In this document: positions 22,105-25,404 of the stretch, piece after piece | Layout: every line of letters starts with the position of its first letter | Numbering within the stretch: the stretch's first letter is position 1 | Assembly: GCA_050943315.1 (NCBI GenBank) | Contig: JBMNOY010000031.1 | Location: forward strand, 1 to 25,404 | Direction: 5' to 3' | DNA length: 25,404 bases | DNA from: JBDKUD01 sp050943315 | Lineage (GTDB): Bacteria; Bacillota; Syntrophomonadia; Syntrophomonadales; Syntrophomonadaceae | Notes under the pieces: model-generated | Database searches by the model: none | What the model was told of the DNA's origin: nothing | Seen by the model: only the letters and a program-made list of their open reading frames with translations | Made by a program: the position numbers and the translations under genes

Positions 22105-22135
22105 AAAAGAACCTCCTTTCCCCGGAGGTTCTTTT
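22105..22135 (-). terminator. Intrinsic terminator of focA
   Basis: On the minus strand AAAAGAACCTCC, a 7-base loop and GGAGGTTCTTTT form a perfect 12-bp stem ending in T residues, starting 26 bases after the focA stop. It is a textbook Rho-independent terminator and separates focA from spoIIE. Confidence 0.85.
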
Positions 22136-22161
22136 CCCCACACATTCTTTTTATCTCTAAA

Positions 22162-23049
22162 TTATTTTTTAAGGTAGCAGAACCAGTAAATACAAGCTAC
22201 AAAGATTGCTCCGCCAACAATATTTCCCAGAGTAACCGGAACCAGATTGGCGCTGACGAAATGTCCATAACTAAAGAAATTAGTTACTGCTTCCGGAGTT
22301 ACTAAATCCTTAAACAGAGGCACTATTTCGCCGGCCTTGTTCACAGTAGTGGCAGCAGCAACACCTTCTGCTGCTCCATTGGCAATACTGATGCCCATGG
22401 GGATAAAGAACATGTTAGCCACGCTATGTTCGAACCCGCTGGCTACGAAGGCCATGATGGGGAAGAATATAGCAAAAATTTTACCTACGATATCCTTGGC
22501 TGCAAAGGCCATCCATACTGCCAAACAGACCAACCAGTTACAACATATTCCACGGAAAAAGGCCTGGCCCCAGGTTAATGACAATTTACCTTTAGCAATA
22601 CTAAGAGCTTTTATACCGTGAGCACTGATTCCCGTTGCGGCTGCAGCATCAGCCCAGAAGCCGCTGTAAAAGATAATGTATACTAACAAAACAGAGCCTA
22701 TAAAGTTAGCGATGTACACAACTACCCAGTTCTTAAGTAATCCGCCCCAGGAAGCCTGTCCGTTCATAACGGAAATAAAACAGAATAAACAGTTGCCGGT
22801 GAACAGTTCTGACCCAGCAATTACAACCATCATCAGCCCAACGGAGAAGACTGCACCAAACAGGAACTGTCCACCCGAGGTGCCAGCCATTTCCATAGAG
22901 CCAATTTTAGTAGCCAGGTTGGCTCCAAATCCGATGTAGGCACCGGCCAGGATTCCCAGGATAATCATTTTCATAACTGATAATTCACACTTAGCCTTAC
23001 CGGCATTGGCTGTAGCTACCGCAATTTCTGCAGGGGTCATAAAATTCAT
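22162..23049 (-). CDS. focA: Formate/nitrite transporter family channel (FocA-like)
   Basis: Pentameric membrane channel for formate or a related small anion. The 295-residue protein has about six membrane segments. It carries the family signatures ELFTGN (81-86), RGICCNWLVCLAVWM (166-180) and FVASGFEHSVANMFFIP (201-217) with the central gating His208. The ATG has GAGGAG upstream and a perfect terminator follows. No pyruvate formate-lyase gene is near. The divergent carbonic anhydrase and the fhs gene 7 kb away suggest formate and CO2 exchange rather than nitrite, but substrate choice within the family cannot be decided from sequence alone. Confidence 0.9.
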   Translation of the reverse strand: MNFMTPAEIAVATANAGKAKCELSVMKMIILGILAGAYIGFGANLATKIGSMEMAGTSGGQFLFGAVFSVGLMMVVIAGSELFTGNCLFCFISVMNGQASWGGLLKNWVVVYIANFIGSVLLVYIIFYSGFWADAAAATGISAHGIKALSIAKGKLSLTWGQAFFRGICCNWLVCLAVWMAFAAKDIVGKIFAIFFPIMAFVASGFEHSVANMFFIPMGISIANGAAEGVAAATTVNKAGEIVPLFKDLVTPEAVTNFFSYGHFVSANLVPVTLGNIVGGAIFVACIYWFCYLKK

Positions 23050-23453
23050 ATAGTCTCACTCTCCTCTATTTTTTGTATAATACAATACAGGTTTAAAGCT
23101 AACCTCCTTTCTTAGGTGATAAGGAACCTGCTCTAGGGTGACAGGACTTCCTATTATTAAATTCAAACAAGTCTTCTCTACATGCCTGAATTTATACCGA
23201 AATATAATTAGAAGAAAGTATTGAATCATTACAACAACCCGCATTAAGATTTTTTATCTCTTAATAATATATTGTTATTTACCCCCTGCTAATGCTACAA
23301 TTTTCCTATGAAACGGTTGTTTCTTTTTCCTACATCTTACTGTATGGTATTCTTCTACATAAATCGGTAAATACCTGCGCACAATGAGAATTTATATGCA
23401 CAAATTATAGTCAACATTACTATTGTTAATTAATCGTAACGGGAGGTTTAAGT
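23050..23453. other. Divergent intergenic region between focA and carbonic anhydrase
   Basis: This 404-base A/T-rich region carries both 5' ends. I could not fix a promoter for either gene with confidence. Notable items are the palindrome TTGTATAATACAA (23073-23085) in the focA leader and an imperfect hairpin, AGGAACCTG against CAGGACTTCCT, near 23119-23152. A short minus-strand open frame (23056-23244) lacks gene-like features and I do not call it. Confidence 0.5.
23073..23085. promoter_or_regulatory. 13-bp palindrome in the focA leader
   Basis: TTGTAT-A-ATACAA, perfect inverted halves, 24 bases before the focA start codon and just upstream of the SD. It could be a repressor operator or simply A/T-rich chance; no regulator gene is adjacent. 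Confidence 0.3.
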
Positions 23454-24152
23454 ATGTCAGATGCTATTATAAAACAGGATTTTCTTGGAATAATTCAGGA
23501 TTTGGAGCAAGGCATGGCCGACTTTGCGCTAAATTTCCCTTTGGAACCGTTTAAGGCCGGCGACTATAAGCAACATCCGGTTATAACCTTATTAACCTGC
23601 TCTGACTCACGGATGCCGGTAGATACTTTCGGCAGGATATTCAACCGCATCTTTAGTGTGGAGAATATCGGTAACCAGGCCAAAACCAGTGCGGGTTCGC
23701 TATTGTATGGCCTTCTTCACTTGCATACACCCATAATGATTATCGCCGGGCACACTGATTGTGGAGCAATAAAGGCAGCGGTATCCGATTTTACCAACGA
23801 ACCTGAGGCCATTCGCACAGAACTGACAACAGTTAAGAATTCTCTCGAGGAAATCATACGGGCAACCGGTTATCAGGTTGAAGATACTGCTCAAAAAGAT
23901 GCTTGTTTGGCCGAACTAAATGTGGATATGCAAATTAAATACCTGCTGGCCAATGAGCAAATAGCCTCACTCGTAAAAGAAAACCAATTAACCATCATAG
24001 GAGTTCTGACTGATTTGCACAATGTGCATGGTAATGGCTTCGGCAAAACCTATACCATTAATGTCAATGGGGAACATAAAATCGAAGTGTTACGGGAATA
24101 TAGCCATCTGGGCAGCTTCGCCCATCAGGCCCGGCGGCTGACGAAGTATTAG
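23454..24152 (+). CDS. Beta-class carbonic anhydrase
   Basis: Zinc enzyme that interconverts CO2 and bicarbonate. The 232-residue protein has the beta-class motifs CSDSR (Cys49, Asp51, Arg53) and HTDCGA (His100, Cys103), which supply the zinc ligands and the catalytic Asp-Arg pair. LHNVHGNGFGKTY in the C-terminal part resembles the closing strand of the fold. ATG 23454 follows GGGAGG at normal spacing. It is the only plus-strand gene of the window, divergent from the FocA-like gene. No signal peptide is visible, so it is cytoplasmic. It probably supplies bicarbonate or CO2 alongside formate use. Confidence 0.95.
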   Translation: MSDAIIKQDFLGIIQDLEQGMADFALNFPLEPFKAGDYKQHPVITLLTCSDSRMPVDTFGRIFNRIFSVENIGNQAKTSAGSLLYGLLHLHTPIMIIAGHTDCGAIKAAVSDFTNEPEAIRTELTTVKNSLEEIIRATGYQVEDTAQKDACLAELNVDMQIKYLLANEQIASLVKENQLTIIGVLTDLHNVHGNGFGKTYTINVNGEHKIEVLREYSHLGSFAHQARRLTKY

Positions 24153-24192
24153 GGCCAGCAGGCCGTTTTGACCGCAGATTATGCTGGATATG

Positions 24193-24214
24193 ATTCAACA
24201 CAGATTAACACGGA
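24193..24214 (+). repeat. Degenerate inverted repeat, left copy
   Basis: ATTCAACACAGATTAACACGGA. The complement of 24502-24521 begins ATTCAACGCGGATTACGCGG; the two align with three A/G changes and one missing base. The pair bounds about 330 bases after the carbonic anhydrase gene and belongs to the same AATCCGCGTTGAAT family as the ndk-fhs element. Confidence 0.6.
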
Positions 24215-24304
24215 TTTTATTAGGAAGGAAACAGAAATTTCTATTAATATAAGATGTTTAAGTTTTGCCAACGGGATATGTGCTTAAACTACAAGGATTT
24301 GCTT

Positions 24305-24355
24305 TAGAGCAATAAACGGCTGGAGTTTTTTATCTTCCAGCCGAACATTGCTCTA
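24305..24355 (+). repeat. Two-tier hairpin with AGAGCAAT/ATTGCTCT outer stem, copy 2; possible terminator
   Basis: TAGAGCAAT (24305-24313) pairs with ATTGCTCTA (24347-24355), and inside CGGCTGGA (24317-24324) pairs with TCCAGCCG (24336-24343). The outer 8 bases on each side are the same as at 12665-12712, but the inner stem is unrelated. On the plus strand it is followed by TTTTATTTTC, so it may terminate the carbonic anhydrase transcript. Confidence 0.75.
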
Positions 24356-24501
24356 TTTTATTTTCTAAAAGCTAATTAGTCGAACTAGTTAATTGTTCCC
24401 GACATGGGCTGATTACCTCATATAGCGTTAGTATGTATAAAAGTTACGATTAGTGTCCTTTGGAATCAAAATCTGTGTCCCTCTGGGTTGATGAATTCTT
24501 T

Positions 24502-24523
24502 CCGCGTAATCCGCGTTGAATTT
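24502..24523 (-). repeat. Degenerate inverted repeat, right copy; AATCCGCGTTGAATTT word
   Basis: The 16 bases 24508-24523 are identical to 15484-15499 at the end of the ndk-fhs palindromic element. The copy lies 11 bases beyond the stop of the Ppx/GppA gene. It is the partner of 24193-24214 in inverse orientation. Confidence 0.7.
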
Positions 24524-24533
24524 GACTTCATTA

Positions 24534-25394
24534 CTACAGCTCACGAATAATGCCTTCCATAAGATCGCTTTCGCTTACCGTTATTTCGGTTTTGCCCAAC
24601 AGATCCATCATTAACAGCACAATTAATGCTCCTTTTACAATTATATCCGCGCGCTCCGGCTGTAAACCTGGCAGACGGCGGCGAATAGGAAGGGGCATTC
24701 TCTCCAGCAGATTATAAATATCGGCTACCTCACGGCGAGTTAATACCTGCCCGTGTACCAGTTGGGAACAATACTCATGAAGGCCCAGTTTAATTGCAGT
24801 TAATGTTGTCACAGTACCCCCAACCATTACCAGGGGATAACCTTTAAATAGTTCTTTTTCTGCCCTTACCGGCTCGAGCTTATTAACTATATCATAAGCT
24901 GACATGTTTAGTTCAGTTGCCCGTACTGCTCCTATTTCAATCGAGGTTAGATATTCCCCGCCGCCAAAAATAAATTCACAACTTCCCCCTCCCAGGTCAG
25001 CTACCAGCGGTTCTATTTTCAAATCAAGCCCTTCCTTAACCCCCAGATAGCTCAACCGGGCTTCCTCTTCACCACTGATTATCTCTACCTTAATTCCGCT
25101 TTCTTGCCAGACCCGGCTTACAAACTCCTGGGCGTTGCCGGCTTCCCTTACCGCACTAGTAGCTACAGCCCGGTAGCGGCTCACCTCATATTTATCCATT
25201 TCCTGGCGAAATTCCGCTAAACAGGTACACGTCCGGTGGATAGCCTGTGGATTAAGATTTCCTGCCTTAGTCTTCTCTCCGCCTATACGCGTGGTCTCCA
25301 ACTGTTGTCTAATTTTCAACAGGTTATCCCCAAAGCGGTCACAAATCAACAAGCGACACGAATTTGTACCTATATCTATAGCTGCACATTTCAC
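24534..25394 (-). CDS. Ppx/GppA family phosphatase
   Basis: Exopolyphosphatase or guanosine pentaphosphate phosphohydrolase of the ASKHA fold. The 286-residue protein is the short, single-domain form. Motifs: AAIDIGTNSCRLLI (4-17, phosphate loop 1), VATSAVREAGN, ISGEEEARLSYLGV, VADLGGGSCEF (second phosphate loop) and MVGGTVTTLTAI. The start is GTG at 25394, 10 bases from the window edge, so its upstream signals are mostly outside. The N-terminus (MKCAAIDIGTNS) matches the family, so I take the gene as complete. Whether it acts on polyphosphate or (p)ppGpp cannot be read from sequence. It converges on the carbonic anhydrase gene. Confidence 0.92.
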   Translation of the reverse strand: MKCAAIDIGTNSCRLLICDRFGDNLLKIRQQLETTRIGGEKTKAGNLNPQAIHRTCTCLAEFRQEMDKYEVSRYRAVATSAVREAGNAQEFVSRVWQESGIKVEIISGEEEARLSYLGVKEGLDLKIEPLVADLGGGSCEFIFGGGEYLTSIEIGAVRATELNMSAYDIVNKLEPVRAEKELFKGYPLVMVGGTVTTLTAIKLGLHEYCSQLVHGQVLTRREVADIYNLLERMPLPIRRRLPGLQPERADIIVKGALIVLLMMDLLGKTEITVSESDLMEGIIREL

Positions 25395-25404
25395 TATTTT
25401 TCCC

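Larger units (their letters stand above)
24153..24533. other. Convergent intergenic region with repeats
   Basis: No gene is visible in these 381 bases between two converging genes. It contains a degenerate inverted pair (24193-24214 and 24502-24521), CGCAGATTA/CGCGTAATCC-type words, and a two-tier hairpin at 24305-24355 that may end transcripts. Confidence 0.6.

Noticed and set aside
23056..23244. 62-codon minus-strand frame upstream of focA
   Set aside because: No recognisable domain, no good SD, and it covers the region where the focA leader and hairpin lie. Probably chance.
1..25404. Defence system, prophage or secondary-metabolite cluster
   Set aside because: Every substantial reading frame that is not a shadow matches a core-metabolism, sporulation, RNA-modification or transport family. 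I see no nuclease, toxin, helicase or synthetase genes of such systems.

Overview
This window looks like chromosomal DNA from a spore-forming anaerobic Firmicute of the class Clostridia. The evidence is a full-length SpoIIE, strong Shine-Dalgarno (SD) sites with several TTG and GTG starts, a formate-tetrahydrofolate ligase, a FocA-type formate channel, and a gene order recalling the spoIIE-tilS-ftsH-coaX-folP-folB-folK-dusB neighbourhood of Bacillus. A syntrophic or acetogenic relative (Syntrophomonadaceae/Peptococcaceae-like) is my inference and is not proven by the sequence. I see no phage, insertion-sequence, transposase, CRISPR, tRNA or rRNA genes.

Layout. (1) 1-300: two perfect 127-bp direct repeats; the last codons of dusB lie inside the second. 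(2) 284-12430, all on the minus strand and transcribed from right to left: folP, folB, folK, a Rossmann/DUF2520 protein, panB, panC, panD, nadA, nadB, nadC, bioY, a P1/DmpA-type peptidase, coaX, dusB. Most gaps are short or overlapping, so this reads as one long cofactor operon: folate, pantothenate, NAD, biotin uptake and CoA, plus a flavin-dependent tRNA modifier. (3) 12431-13599: a small HD-domain protein with a Cys cluster and leader and hairpin sequences. (4) 13600-19268, minus strand: fhs, ndk, ftsH, tilS. A 210-bp palindromic element fills the ndk-fhs gap, and ftsH has a clear sigma-A promoter. (5) 19471-21936: spoIIE, with a promoter that has the unusual 21-bp spacer known from Spo0A-activated promoters. 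(6) 22162-24152: focA (minus) and a beta-carbonic anhydrase (plus), divergently transcribed. (7) 24534-25394: a Ppx/GppA family phosphatase on the minus strand.

How the genes fit together. The long operon makes the pterin half of folate, pantothenate and quinolinate-derived NAD, imports biotin and commits pantothenate to CoA. Fhs loads formate onto the tetrahydrofolate whose pterin arm comes from FolK, FolB and FolP. FocA moves formate, and carbonic anhydrase interconverts CO2 and bicarbonate. The usual ketopantoate reductase PanE is not in the operon; the DUF2520 gene directly upstream of panB is the natural candidate for that step.

The most unusual material is non-coding. There is a hairpin family with a conserved GGGGACGGTTCT core and changing but complementary arms in the gaps of the cofactor operon. 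Two hairpins share the same AGAGCAAT/ATTGCTCT outer stem but have different cores. There is a palindromic MITE-like element before fhs, and a family of CGCAGAC/AATCCGCG-type repeats next to gene ends. I found no convincing new defence or mobile system; the genes themselves are mostly well-known families.
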